A stretch of DNA of 5,632 nt from Desulfobia sp. (lineage in GTDB: Bacteria > Desulfobacterota > Desulfobulbia > Desulfobulbales > SURF-16). Location: NCBI GenBank assembly GCA_030608985.1, contig JAUWDC010000103.1:1-5632 (forward strand). Direction: 5' to 3'. A program made the position numbers and the translations under genes. Positions 1 through 5,453 of this stretch are shown piece by piece; position 1 is the first letter of the stretch, and the number at the start of each line of letters is the position of its first letter. Below the pieces are notes generated by a model. That model was not told the DNA's origin and made no database searches. It saw only the letters and a program-made list of their open reading frames with translations.

Positions 1-1695
1 CGCACTCCATTTGAAAAAATGGAAAAAATAAGGCCTGTCATCGGTGGCCGGCTCAATATTAAATTTATAGCGGTTTAAAAAATCCTTTCCTTCCGCCTTG
101 TTCAGCAAGGAGGTGGTTCCTTCGAAAAAATATGGCCTGTCGAGAATGTTGTGGCGATTTGCCTCTGCGGCAACCATGCCCGGATAGTATCCCAGGTCAA
201 ATGAACGGGCCTCACAGAATTTATGTAATGTTTCAATATCCTGCTCTGTAAATACTCCGTTTTTTATCAGCAAAGTGCTCGTTTTCCAACCGCGGATGAG
301 AATGAGTTGGCGAGCTGGTTCTTTCACCCCCATGCGCTCCATGGCCGCCACAGCGGTGGCAAAGAGTTTGAGGCCATCCCGTGGAGGAACCTTGATCCAG
401 CGGGTGATAGCCAGCATCCCATCGGGATGTAGATGTTTCATGTATTCGATGAGCGCTTCGGTTGTGTAAACGTAACTTTCAGAGAGGGCATACAGGCCGG
501 CGGATGAGGCACTGAATGCGTCGAGGAGGGCTACTTGAATTAAATCGTATTGTGTGTTGCTTGCTGCAACAAACCCTCGTGCCTCGCCAATATGTAGATG
601 AACAGTTTCATCAGCATACAGGTTCCCTGCAAAATCAGCATAGGTGTTATTGACAAGGTCTGCCATCTGCGGATTCAACTCGACAGCATCAATGCTTTCA
701 ACGTCAAAATATCCAGCCTGCAATACATCTGCACCGCCTCCGGCCCCAAGTATCAGGACCTGTGGGCGGCTGAGAAGATGATATGGCAAGGCCGAGGTGA
801 AAAAGTCCATATAGGCAAATGATTCGTGTTGACCTATATTGTTGGTAATAACGCTCATACCTTCACCGTCGGTATAGACACCTAGTTGAGTAGGTGGTTC
901 AAGCGAGGTGTTGAGGCTCAAGCCGGGTGTATGACGGAAGGGAATAACAGGGCTCTTCACCACCGTGAGCAAACCCAACGGACTGCTTCGCTCTTCGACC
1001 ACCTCTGTTCCCACTACAGTAAGTGTCTGGCTGAGACTTTTATATGGTGAGATCTGTAATGGAATTTTCTGCTGGTGTAGTAATGGAGGAAGGGATATCG
1101 CTCCCGCAAGAAGGAGTACAGCTATCCAGCGGGGACGGAGACGGGATTCAAGAAAACCTACGGCAGTGGAGAGCAACCCCAGTGAGCTGATAACATATAG
1201 GGCAGTCATGGGAGTGATCACGAAGAGCAGGATAATGATGCCGAAGGCACCAACTCCGGCACCAAACAGGTCGAAGCCGTATATGCGTGGAATGTCATCC
1301 GTGAACTGTGACAAAGCAAGACCTATGCAATTCGCCACTGCAAAAAATGGAAGGGCAAGCAGCAGATAGAGAACTAAAAGGTAAATAATCTGGTGCAATC
1401 CCCAAACTATTTCCAAGGGATTAAAAGAAATCTGTTGAGCAACCAGGAAGCAGATAATGCTGGAAAAGGAAAAGAGCAGGCCATTGACCATAAACGCAGC
1501 TGGAAAGCGGGGGCGCAGCCAGTCCCGGGCCAGGCTGAGAAACATGCCACTGGCCCCATAGCCTAACAGAGAGAGGCTGATAATCATGTATGCGAAGTGA
1601 TGCCACTGGATAATAGAAAAGAGGCGGATCAATAGAATTTCGTATGAAAGTGCTGTGGCAGAAAGCAGGGCGATCGAGAAAAAAGGAGGTCGCAT
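1..1695 (-). CDS. Membrane-embedded spermidine-synthase-like protein (SAM-dependent methyltransferase fold), C-terminus cut by window edge
   Basis: The minus-strand frame from ATG at 1695 stays open for 565 codons to the window edge, without a stop or frameshift. Residues 1-207 are strongly hydrophobic, with about six or seven membrane segments (near 4-27, 33-56, 66-88, 99-127, 142-162, 164-182, 189-206). A soluble domain follows that resembles spermidine synthases: a glycine-rich SAM-binding loop LGAGGGADV (315-323), an acidic residue in VELNP (338-342), GEARGF (370-375), and YDLIQVALLDAF (383-394). ATDDRPYFF (550-558) is typical of membrane spermidine-synthase homologues, which as I recall often continue into further membrane segments. 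The second aspartate of the canonical aminopropyltransferase motif (DxxDP) is absent, so true spermidine synthesis is doubtful; substrate unknown. The start is fixed by a one-base TGATG overlap with the upstream pcm gene, implying translational coupling. Family assignment is fairly sure, function is not. Confidence 0.8.
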   Translation of the reverse strand, partial: MRPPFFSIALLSATALSYEILLIRLFSIIQWHHFAYMIISLSLLGYGASGMFLSLARDWLRPRFPAAFMVNGLLFSFSSIICFLVAQQISFNPLEIVWGLHQIIYLLVLYLLLALPFFAVANCIGLALSQFTDDIPRIYGFDLFGAGVGAFGIIILLFVITPMTALYVISSLGLLSTAVGFLESRLRPRWIAVLLLAGAISLPPLLHQQKIPLQISPYKSLSQTLTVVGTEVVEERSSPLGLLTVVKSPVIPFRHTPGLSLNTSLEPPTQLGVYTDGEGMSVITNNIGQHESFAYMDFFTSALPYHLLSRPQVLILGAGGGADVLQAGYFDVESIDAVELNPQMADLVNNTYADFAGNLYADETVHLHIGEARGFVAASNTQYDLIQVALLDAFSASSAGLYALSESYVYTTEALIEYMKHLHPDGMLAITRWIKVPPRDGLKLFATAVAAMERMGVKEPARQLILIRGWKTSTLLIKNGVFTEQDIETLHKFCEARSFDLGYYPGMVAAEANRHNILDRPYFFEGTTSLLNKAEGKDFLNRYKFNIEPATDDRPYFFHFFKWSA

Positions 1696-2435
1696 CAATG
1701 ACTACCTGTAAGAGGCACAAAGCGAACCGGTAGAATCTGGCGGGTAGAAACAGTGCCGTCAATACGTTTTTCAACCAGTATCAGATATTGCGTCATAAAA
1801 GCACCGCCCACCGGTATTATCATTCTGCCTCCTGGTTTCAACTGTTTTATGAGCGGAGGAGGGATTTGACCTGCGGCAGCGGTTACCATAATCGCGTCAA
1901 ATGGAGCATGCTCCTCCCAGCCGTAATATCCGTCGCCGAGCTTCGTCTCTACATTGGTGTAGCCTAGGCTTTTAAGACGTTTTGCTGCAGATTTCTGCAG
2001 GGTTTTGATGATTTCTATGGTGTACACCTGGCTGGTCAGTTCCGCCAGGATGGCAGCCTGGTACCCTGAACCGGTACCTACCTCTAAGACTATATCTGAA
2101 GATTTTATGTTAAGCAGGTCCGTCATGATCGCTACGATATATGGCTGGGAAATCGTCTGCCCTGCGCCAATAGGCAGCGGTCTGTTCTCATAGGCATATC
2201 GTATATATGCTTTCGGGACAAATGAATGGCGTGGTACGCTGGACATGGCGATCATGACGTGTTCGTCCAGGGCAGTTTTGTCCAGGTACAAGCTGGTGCG
2301 GCGGACATCATCGATGATCTGCCTGATCAGATTCCTGCGCAGATCGTTGTAATTCCCTGCCGCATCAAGTTTTCCAGGAGTTGCCAGAAACAGGATAAGA
2401 AAAAACAGGCTGAAAACATTTACTATTCGGAGCAT
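1695..2435 (-). CDS. pcm: Protein-L-isoaspartate O-methyltransferase with N-terminal signal peptide
   Basis: A 246-residue protein that by family uses S-adenosylmethionine to methylate isoaspartyl residues, starting their repair to normal aspartate. Family motifs are in order: GQTISQPYIVA (92-102), the SAM-binding loop LEVGTGSGYQAAIL (117-130), an acidic residue near 141 (YTIEII), GDGYYGW (167-173), FDAIMVTAAA (179-188), LKPGGRMIIPVG (199-210) and a VRFVPL ending (238-242). The catalytic domain begins near residue 30. Before it lies an extension of about 26 residues with a hydrophobic core (VNVFSLFFLILFLA) and a plausible cleavage region ending LDAA (23-26), which looks like a Sec signal peptide or membrane anchor. 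The start is supported by AGGAG six bases upstream (2442-2446). Its stop overlaps the ATG of the membrane spermidine-synthase-like gene (TGATG). The enzyme call is firm; export is inferred from the N-terminus. Confidence 0.93.
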   Translation of the reverse strand: MLRIVNVFSLFFLILFLATPGKLDAAGNYNDLRRNLIRQIIDDVRRTSLYLDKTALDEHVMIAMSSVPRHSFVPKAYIRYAYENRPLPIGAGQTISQPYIVAIMTDLLNIKSSDIVLEVGTGSGYQAAILAELTSQVYTIEIIKTLQKSAAKRLKSLGYTNVETKLGDGYYGWEEHAPFDAIMVTAAAGQIPPPLIKQLKPGGRMIIPVGGAFMTQYLILVEKRIDGTVSTRQILPVRFVPLTGSH

Positions 2436-2476
2436 TGGGAACTCCTGTGAAAATGTTGAAGGTTTCTAGAGAGTAA

Positions 2477-2725
2477 TCAGACGAATCCACCGTCATACAG
2501 CGTCAGTTCCCATTGGCCTGTGGTCACGTCATGACGAATGATATAGGTTGCCCCGTCATCGCCCTTCACTTTGAAATATCGATGGTCAGGCGCCAGCCAG
2601 CGGTCGAGGGTGTCGACAACATCAATCTGTCGCTTGTTTAAGAAAAAACGGCGCGGCGATTCCTCTCCACGATACCCATCATAACACTCAACCCGGATGG
2701 AAAATATACTTTCATTTTCAGTCAT
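2477..2725 (-). CDS. Small protein of unknown function (82 aa)
   Basis: An 82-residue acidic, soluble-looking protein with no signal peptide or membrane segment. The central part reads like a small beta-rich fold: RRFFLN (25-30), VVDTLDRWLAPDHRYFKVK (36-54), YIIRHD (61-66), GQWELTLYD (70-78). I recall similar short proteins with a DRW..PD.RYFKV..DDG..YI.RHD pattern in delta-proteobacterial genomes but cannot name a domain. I chose ATG at 2725. The longer frame back to a TTG at 2761 adds a hydrophobic leader (IIASMIIFID), has no ribosome site, and would run through a perfect palindrome (2739-2755) and the likely transcription start region. No clear Shine-Dalgarno precedes 2725 either, so the start is uncertain. 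It ends 41 bp before pcm on the same strand, so it is probably the first gene of that operon. Confidence 0.7.
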   Translation of the reverse strand: MTENESIFSIRVECYDGYRGEESPRRFFLNKRQIDVVDTLDRWLAPDHRYFKVKGDDGATYIIRHDVTTGQWELTLYDGGFV

Positions 2726-2738
2726 ATCTATAAAAATG

Positions 2739-2755
2739 ATCATTGAGGCAATGAT
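2739..2755. promoter_or_regulatory. Perfect 7-3-7 palindrome, operator-like
   Basis: ATCATTG and CAATGAT are exact reverse complements separated by AGG. The site lies 14-30 bases upstream of the ATG of the small minus-strand gene, at the start point predicted from the candidate promoter at 2761-2789. The position suits a repressor operator or a small hairpin in the mRNA leader. The sequence has some resemblance to Fur-type AT-rich operators, but the match is not good enough to name a regulator. Confidence 0.4.
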
Positions 2756-2760
2756 TGTCA

Positions 2761-2789
2761 AAAATAATGGTGCAGATTCTAAGTAACAA
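2761..2789 (-). promoter_or_regulatory. Possible sigma-70 promoter for the minus-strand operon
   Basis: Read on the minus strand, TTGTTA (2789-2784) and TATTTT (2766-2761) each match four of six consensus bases and are separated by 17 bp. Transcription would start near 2754, giving a leader of roughly 28 nt before the ATG at 2725. The -35 hexamer falls inside the outer arm of the adjacent inverted repeat. A perfect TTGACA also occurs at 2761-2756, but no good -10 follows it at the right distance. This is pattern matching only. Confidence 0.35.
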
Positions 2790-2900
2790 AAATATTTTTG
2801 ACCACGAAAAGCACGAAATACACGAAGTTTTTGAAAAAGAATGTTTAACTTTTTTTTCGCGTTTTCTGTGTTTTTCGTGGTGTGTTTTCATATGTTACTT
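2781..2900. repeat. 120-bp imperfect inverted repeat made of 9-bp CACGAA-type units
   Basis: The left arm has three adjacent 9-mers, CACGAAAAG, CACGAAATA and CACGAAGTT (2803-2829). The right arm read in reverse has CACGAAAAA, CACAGAAAA and CGCGAAAAA (2879-2853). Bases 2801-2827 pair with 2855-2881 with three mismatches and three G-T wobbles, leaving a loop of about 27 nt. Outside this core, AAGTAACA (2781-2788) is matched by the reverse complement of TGTTACTT (2893-2900), so the outer ends are inverted too. It lies between the two divergent gene groups and encodes no protein. It could be a small non-autonomous mobile element, a structured RNA or a bidirectional terminator; there is no transposase nearby. 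Confidence 0.7.
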
Positions 2901-2933
2901 TTAAAATAAATGTAGAGACATCCAGTTGCTTTG

Positions 2934-2946
2934 CTGAATAGTTACA
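2934..2946 (+). repeat. CTGAATAGTTACA repeat, copy 1
   Basis: This 13-mer is identical to bases 5041-5053 immediately upstream of panD and differs at two positions from 4997-5009 at the end of panC. An exact 13-bp match in 5.6 kb is unlikely by chance. It probably belongs to a dispersed intergenic repeat family or marks a shared regulatory site. Confidence 0.55.
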
Positions 2947-3183
2947 GTGTTGCATTGATTTTTTTTTGCGGGGAAGGTATAAGTTACAGCCACAAAAAAT
3001 ATACCTGTAATTTCACGTTACACTAAGTCGACAAGTAAAAATAACTCGCACATCTTGTTTGTCCTTTTGGTTGTTTTCTGTGTTACGTCAAGGCTTACAT
3101 AACTCGTTATGCGCGCCTTAACGCGCCTTGAAACCAACCAAAATTACTGCGCAATCTGTACAACTTATTTTTACTTGGCTCCT

Positions 3184-3188
3184 AAGGA
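3184..3188 (+). promoter_or_regulatory. Ribosome binding site that decides the start of the YfgM-like gene
   Basis: AAGGA lies seven bases upstream of the ATG at 3196. The same frame also opens at an ATG at 3109, but that one has no such site, lies in a stretch of short inverted repeats, and would add 29 residues with no resemblance to the family. The site therefore favours 3196. Confidence 0.7.
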
Positions 3189-3195
3189 TTTATCT

Positions 3196-3873
3196 ATGAC
3201 AGAAGAACAAAGCGCTTTTACAAAAAAATACGTTGAAGAGGTGTCTCCTTCGAAGAGGACATTACTTGATGAGTTAAACCTCCCACCGAAGGTGACTGAA
3301 TTTATCCGTCAAAACGAGAACCCGATCAAAATTGTTCTAATAGCTATAGTTGTTCTTATTTGTGCAAACACATTCTGGAATTATTATTCTCTGAAACAGA
3401 AAAATGATTCGGCCTCTCTACTTGCTCAGGCTATGAGCCAGACAGAAGATGCCACCCGTATAGAACAACTCAAAAAAGTTGTTGACCAATATTCTGGTTC
3501 AGGGGCAGCTTTGTGGGGTGAAGTAACTCTTGCCCAACAAATGCTTGAGGATGAGAAATATCAGGAAGCGGTGGATACATATAATGGGATTATAAATGAT
3601 GTCTCTGATGATAATCCTATCTATCCTTTGATACTGCAGGATCTTGCCCGTGCCTATGAACTCAAAGGGGCGTTCGAGGATGGTCTGAAACAATATGCTG
3701 CTCTCCGGGAGATAGAGGGGTTTACAACAATTGGATATCTCGGGGAAGCAAGACTTTACGAACAAATGGGGGAAAAGGATCAGGCAAAAGATGCGTATGA
3801 GAAGGCTCTCACGCAACAGGGTCTGTCCCCTGCCGTCCAGGAGTGGTTGGAATATAAACTTGACAATATTTGA
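3196..3873 (+). CDS. YfgM-like membrane-anchored tetratricopeptide repeat protein
   Basis: A 225-residue protein with a short polar N-terminal tail (1-43), one membrane segment (about 44-62, KIVLIAIVVLICANTFWNY) and a helical TPR-like C-terminal domain. The layout and several signatures parallel E. coli YfgM: an alanine/serine-rich helix after the membrane segment (SASLLAQAM, 72-80), GAALWGEVTLAQQML (103-117), LILQDLARAYELKG (145-158), LGEARLYEQMGEKDQAKDAYEKAL (182-205) and SPAVQEWLEYKLDNI at the end. YfgM is known as an ancillary partner of the SecYEG translocon and periplasmic chaperones, with its TPR domain outside the cytoplasm; a similar role here is inferred. Gram-negative relatives are about 200-220 residues, so the length fits. 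The start is set by AAGGA at 3184-3188. It is followed by a 275-bp gap before panC, so co-transcription is uncertain. Confidence in the family is good, in the exact role moderate. Confidence 0.8.
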   Translation: MTEEQSAFTKKYVEEVSPSKRTLLDELNLPPKVTEFIRQNENPIKIVLIAIVVLICANTFWNYYSLKQKNDSASLLAQAMSQTEDATRIEQLKKVVDQYSGSGAALWGEVTLAQQMLEDEKYQEAVDTYNGIINDVSDDNPIYPLILQDLARAYELKGAFEDGLKQYAALREIEGFTTIGYLGEARLYEQMGEKDQAKDAYEKALTQQGLSPAVQEWLEYKLDNI

Positions 3874-3876
3874 TTG

Positions 3877-3912
3877 AAGTTTGCAGTTGACAGTTAGCGG
3901 TTTTCGGTTCCT
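3877..3912 (+). repeat. Degenerate 7-bp tandem repeat patch A
   Basis: Five consecutive 7-mers share GTT in register: AGTTTGC, AGTTGAC, AGTTAGC, GGTTTTC, GGTTCCT (3878-3912), beginning four bases after the stop of the YfgM-like gene. A matching patch in reverse orientation precedes mqnB (5454-5488). It encodes nothing visible. Confidence 0.55.
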
Positions 3913-3920
3913 GTATGTTG

Positions 3921-3937
3921 TACCCCTCAAGGGGGTA
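3921..3937. other. Short perfect hairpin downstream of the YfgM-like gene
   Basis: TACCCC (3921-3926) pairs with GGGGTA (3932-3937) across a five-base TCAAG loop, 48 bases after the YfgM-like stop. A terminator is conceivable, but no clear T-run follows on either strand (the plus strand continues ATAGAAAAGAATC), so a factor-independent terminator is not supported. It may be an mRNA-end stabilising or processing hairpin. Confidence 0.4.
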
Positions 3938-3951
3938 TAGAAAAGAATCTT

Positions 3952-4023
3952 TATCAGATAGATTTTTGACGTATTCGCAAAAAACGCTCATACGCCGCGT
4001 GAATCTTTGGTAACTATCTGATA
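3952..4023. repeat. Long-range 10-bp inverted repeat in the panC upstream region
   Basis: TATCAGATAG (3952-3961) and CTATCTGATA (4014-4023) are exact reverse complements, enclosing 52 bp. Inside lies a smaller inverted pair, CGTAT (3970-3974) and ATACG (3990-3994). GAATCTTT occurs directly repeated beside the left arm (3945-3952) and within the loop (4001-4008). The arrangement could fold as a leader RNA ahead of panC or mark paired protein-binding sites. A further 6-2-6 palindrome, ATAATT-CA-AATTAT, lies at 4036-4049. No known riboswitch was recognised. Confidence 0.45.
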
Positions 4024-4148
4024 TTACTAGTGGCGATAATTCAAATTATGACTTTGCGCAAGTTCATCATTTTTCCTTGAACCGTAAGCTGTTAACTTTA
4101 CGCCCAATCCCAAACAGCAACGATAGTGTTCATAACATTTGATTGCCT

Positions 4149-5000
4149 ATGGAGATAATTCGCACAGCCCAACTCATGACAACCTGGGCTAATTCTAAGG
4201 TGGGTCAGGGTGAGACAATATGCCTTGTCCCAACCATGGGATATCTCCATGATGGCCACCTTGCTTTAGTCCGTAAAGGATGCGATATTGCAGATAATGT
4301 TGTTGTCTCCCTCTTTGTCAACCCTATTCAATTTGGCCCAGGAGAAGATCTGGGCAATTATCCCAGAAATTTTGAGAGGGATGCAGAGTTGGCGGAAGAA
4401 TCAGGAGCGAACGTTTTGTATTCCCCTGATGTTAAAGATGTCTACCCTGATGGTTTTCAGACCAAGGTAAGTGTCGCCGGTTTAACGACCGGGCTTTGCG
4501 GTGCTTCTCGACCAGGTCATTTTGACGGCGTCACAACCGTGGTTGCTAAATTGTTTAATACAGTGAAGCCGAACTCTGCTGTTTTTGGCCGGAAGGATTT
4601 TCAACAGCTTGCCGTTATCAAAAAAATGGTTCGTGACCTTAATTGGGATATTACCATTGTTGGTCATCCAATTGTGCGGGAAAAAGATGGCTTGGCCATG
4701 AGTTCCAGAAATGCTTATCTCAACAAGGAGGAGCGTGTAAAAGCTCTTTGCCTGTTTGACTCCATCCAGTTTGCCAGAAAACAGGTCAGTTCCGGAAATC
4801 AAGATGCCGGAGCTCTAAAAAAAGAGATTGAGCACAAGATTTTAGAATATGGTGATGTTCTTATTGACTATATCTCTATAGTAAATGCAGAAACATTAAA
4901 GGAATGTGAAGTAGTTGACAAAAACTCCGTTCTTGCTCTTGCCGTAAAGATAGGCAGCACAAGGTTGATTGATAACGGTTTTTTATATAAAAATGCCTGA
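4149..5000 (+). CDS. panC: Pantothenate synthetase (pantoate--beta-alanine ligase)
   Basis: A 283-residue cytoplasmic enzyme that joins pantoate and beta-alanine using ATP, the last step of pantothenate (vitamin B5, coenzyme A precursor) synthesis. The HIGH-type nucleotide-binding motif is PTMGYLHDGH (28-37), with both histidines. FVNPIQF (56-62) carries the substrate-contacting Gln61. GRKDFQQL (147-154) has Lys149, Asp150 and Gln153. MSSRNAYL (184-191) is the KMSKS-like loop. These match the catalytic residues known in characterised PanC enzymes, and the length is normal. I place the start at ATG 4149 (MEIIRTAQL, the usual family opening) rather than the in-frame TTG at 4143. No Shine-Dalgarno is visible before either. 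panD follows after 55 bp, so the two are probably one transcript. Base composition resembles its neighbours and all key residues are present. Confidence 0.98.
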   Translation: MEIIRTAQLMTTWANSKVGQGETICLVPTMGYLHDGHLALVRKGCDIADNVVVSLFVNPIQFGPGEDLGNYPRNFERDAELAEESGANVLYSPDVKDVYPDGFQTKVSVAGLTTGLCGASRPGHFDGVTTVVAKLFNTVKPNSAVFGRKDFQQLAVIKKMVRDLNWDITIVGHPIVREKDGLAMSSRNAYLNKEERVKALCLFDSIQFARKQVSSGNQDAGALKKEIEHKILEYGDVLIDYISIVNAETLKECEVVDKNSVLALAVKIGSTRLIDNGFLYKNA

Positions 5001-5011
5001 ACAGTAACAAC
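4996..5011 (+). repeat. CTGAATAGTTACA-type repeat, copy 2, overlapping the panC stop
   Basis: CCTGAACAGTAACAAC matches the copy before panD (5040-5055) at 14 of 16 positions and includes the panC stop codon TGA (4998-5000). The two copies bracket the panC-panD intergenic gap as a direct repeat. Confidence 0.5.
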
Positions 5012-5039
5012 CGGGCGATTGGCTAAATTATTAACCCTA

Positions 5040-5055
5040 CCTGAATAGTTACAAC
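5040..5055 (+). repeat. CTGAATAGTTACA repeat, copy 3, abutting the panD start
   Basis: CCTGAATAGTTACAAC ends at the base immediately before the panD ATG (5056). It occupies the position where a Shine-Dalgarno sequence is expected and contains none. Its first 13 bases after the leading C are identical to 2934-2946. Confidence 0.55.
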
Positions 5056-5445
5056 ATGCTACGATACATGCTGAAATCTAAGCTCCACAAGGCCACAGTG
5101 ACACAGTCCGACTTGATGTATAATGGAAGTCTGACAATAGACAGTGATTTGATGGCTGCAGTAGGTCTTTATCCGTATGAAAGAATCAAGGTATATAACA
5201 TAAATAATGGTGAAAGATTTGATACCTATGCCATTGAAGGTGAGGCCGGATCAGGTGTAATAGGGTTAAATGGTGCTGCCGCCCGCAAGGGGCTGGTTGG
5301 TGATCTTATCATTATTGTCAGTTATGCCATGTATTCACCTGAGGATTTAAAGAATTTTGACCCACAGGTTGTTGTTCTCGATAAAAATAACCGTATCGAA
5401 ACTCGCATAGACTGTAATTTCGGTTCAAGTCCACTTATTAAGTAA
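5056..5445 (+). CDS. panD: Aspartate 1-decarboxylase proenzyme
   Basis: A 129-residue pyruvoyl-dependent enzyme that decarboxylates L-aspartate to beta-alanine, the co-substrate of PanC. It aligns without gaps to the N-terminal half of E. coli PanD. The self-cleavage site is Gly24-Ser25 (YNGSLTID), where Ser25 becomes the pyruvoyl group. Lys9 sits in SKLHKA, with Arg54, Thr57 and Tyr58 in GERFDTYAIEG, and NGAAA at 72-76. The exact register of Ser25 supports ATG at 5056 over the ATG at 5068 (Met5). The length is typical (about 126-130). No ribosome site precedes it; instead a 16-bp repeat abuts the start, so translation may depend on coupling to panC or an unstructured leader. Cleavage into small beta and larger alpha chains is expected; whether it needs a maturation factor cannot be read from the sequence. 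Confidence 0.98.
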   Translation: MLRYMLKSKLHKATVTQSDLMYNGSLTIDSDLMAAVGLYPYERIKVYNINNGERFDTYAIEGEAGSGVIGLNGAAARKGLVGDLIIIVSYAMYSPEDLKNFDPQVVVLDKNNRIETRIDCNFGSSPLIK

Positions 5446-5453
5446 CTTCCTGT

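Larger units (their letters stand above)
2762..3195. other. Gene-free divergent intergenic region
   Basis: About 430 bp without a credible gene separates the minus-strand operon from the plus-strand YfgM-like gene. It contains the 120-bp inverted repeat (2781-2900), one copy of the CTGAATAGTTACA repeat (2934-2946), a T-run (2959-2968), and short interleaved inverted repeats (GGTATA/TATACC at 2976-2981/3000-3005; TTACAG/CTGTAA at 2984-2989/3005-3010). ATAAC-TC-GTTAT (3099-3110) and GCGCG/CGCGC lie near 3112-3127. The promoter of the YfgM-like gene should lie in its right half, but I see no convincing -35/-10 pair. The GTTAC pentamer recurs at 2941, 2983, 3017 and 3082. Confidence 0.7.

Noticed and set aside
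275..1369. Several plus-strand open frames opposite the membrane spermidine-synthase-like gene
   Set aside because: They are antisense shadows of a continuous 565-codon minus-strand frame with recognisable motifs; their translations look like no protein family.
1684..1690. Strong AGGAGGT on the plus strand, resembling a ribosome site
   Set aside because: No plus-strand coding frame follows; it is the complement of proline codons at the start of the membrane protein.
1421..1774. Minus-strand 117-codon frame overlapping the pcm/membrane-protein junction
   Set aside because: It is out of frame with two well-supported genes joined by a TGATG overlap and shows no domain signature.
2726..2761. 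Longer start (TTG at 2761) for the small minus-strand protein
   Set aside because: The TTG has no ribosome site, and the extension runs through a perfect palindrome and the likely transcription start region.
2756..2761. Perfect TTGACA as the -35 of the minus-strand operon
   Set aside because: At 17 bp spacing the -10 would be CATTTT, a poor match, and transcription would begin at the start codon; the pair at 2789-2761 fits better.
2803..2829. CRISPR-like array in the CACGAA repeats
   Set aside because: The units are 9 bp, contiguous without spacers and present as an inverted pair, which does not fit a CRISPR array.
3109..3195. Longer ATG start for the YfgM-like protein
   Set aside because: The added 29 residues do not resemble the family, and a good AAGGA site precedes the internal ATG at 3196.
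3921..3937. Rho-independent terminator after the YfgM-like gene
   Set aside because: The hairpin is good, but neither strand has the following T-run.
3499..3991. Minus-strand frames opposite the YfgM-like gene and its downstream gap
   Set aside because: They are antisense to a gene with clear family features and have no recognisable domains.
3966..3994. Sigma-70 promoter for panC (TTGACG, 17 bp, CATACG)
   Set aside because: The -10 matches only three of six bases, so it is not distinguishable from chance.
4048..4080. Ten-codon frame (MTLRKFIIFP) upstream of panC as a leader peptide
   Set aside because: It has no ribosome site, no run of regulatory codons related to pantothenate or aspartate, and a length expected by chance.
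4482..4802. Minus-strand 106-codon frame inside panC
   Set aside because: It is an antisense shadow of panC, whose catalytic motifs are intact.
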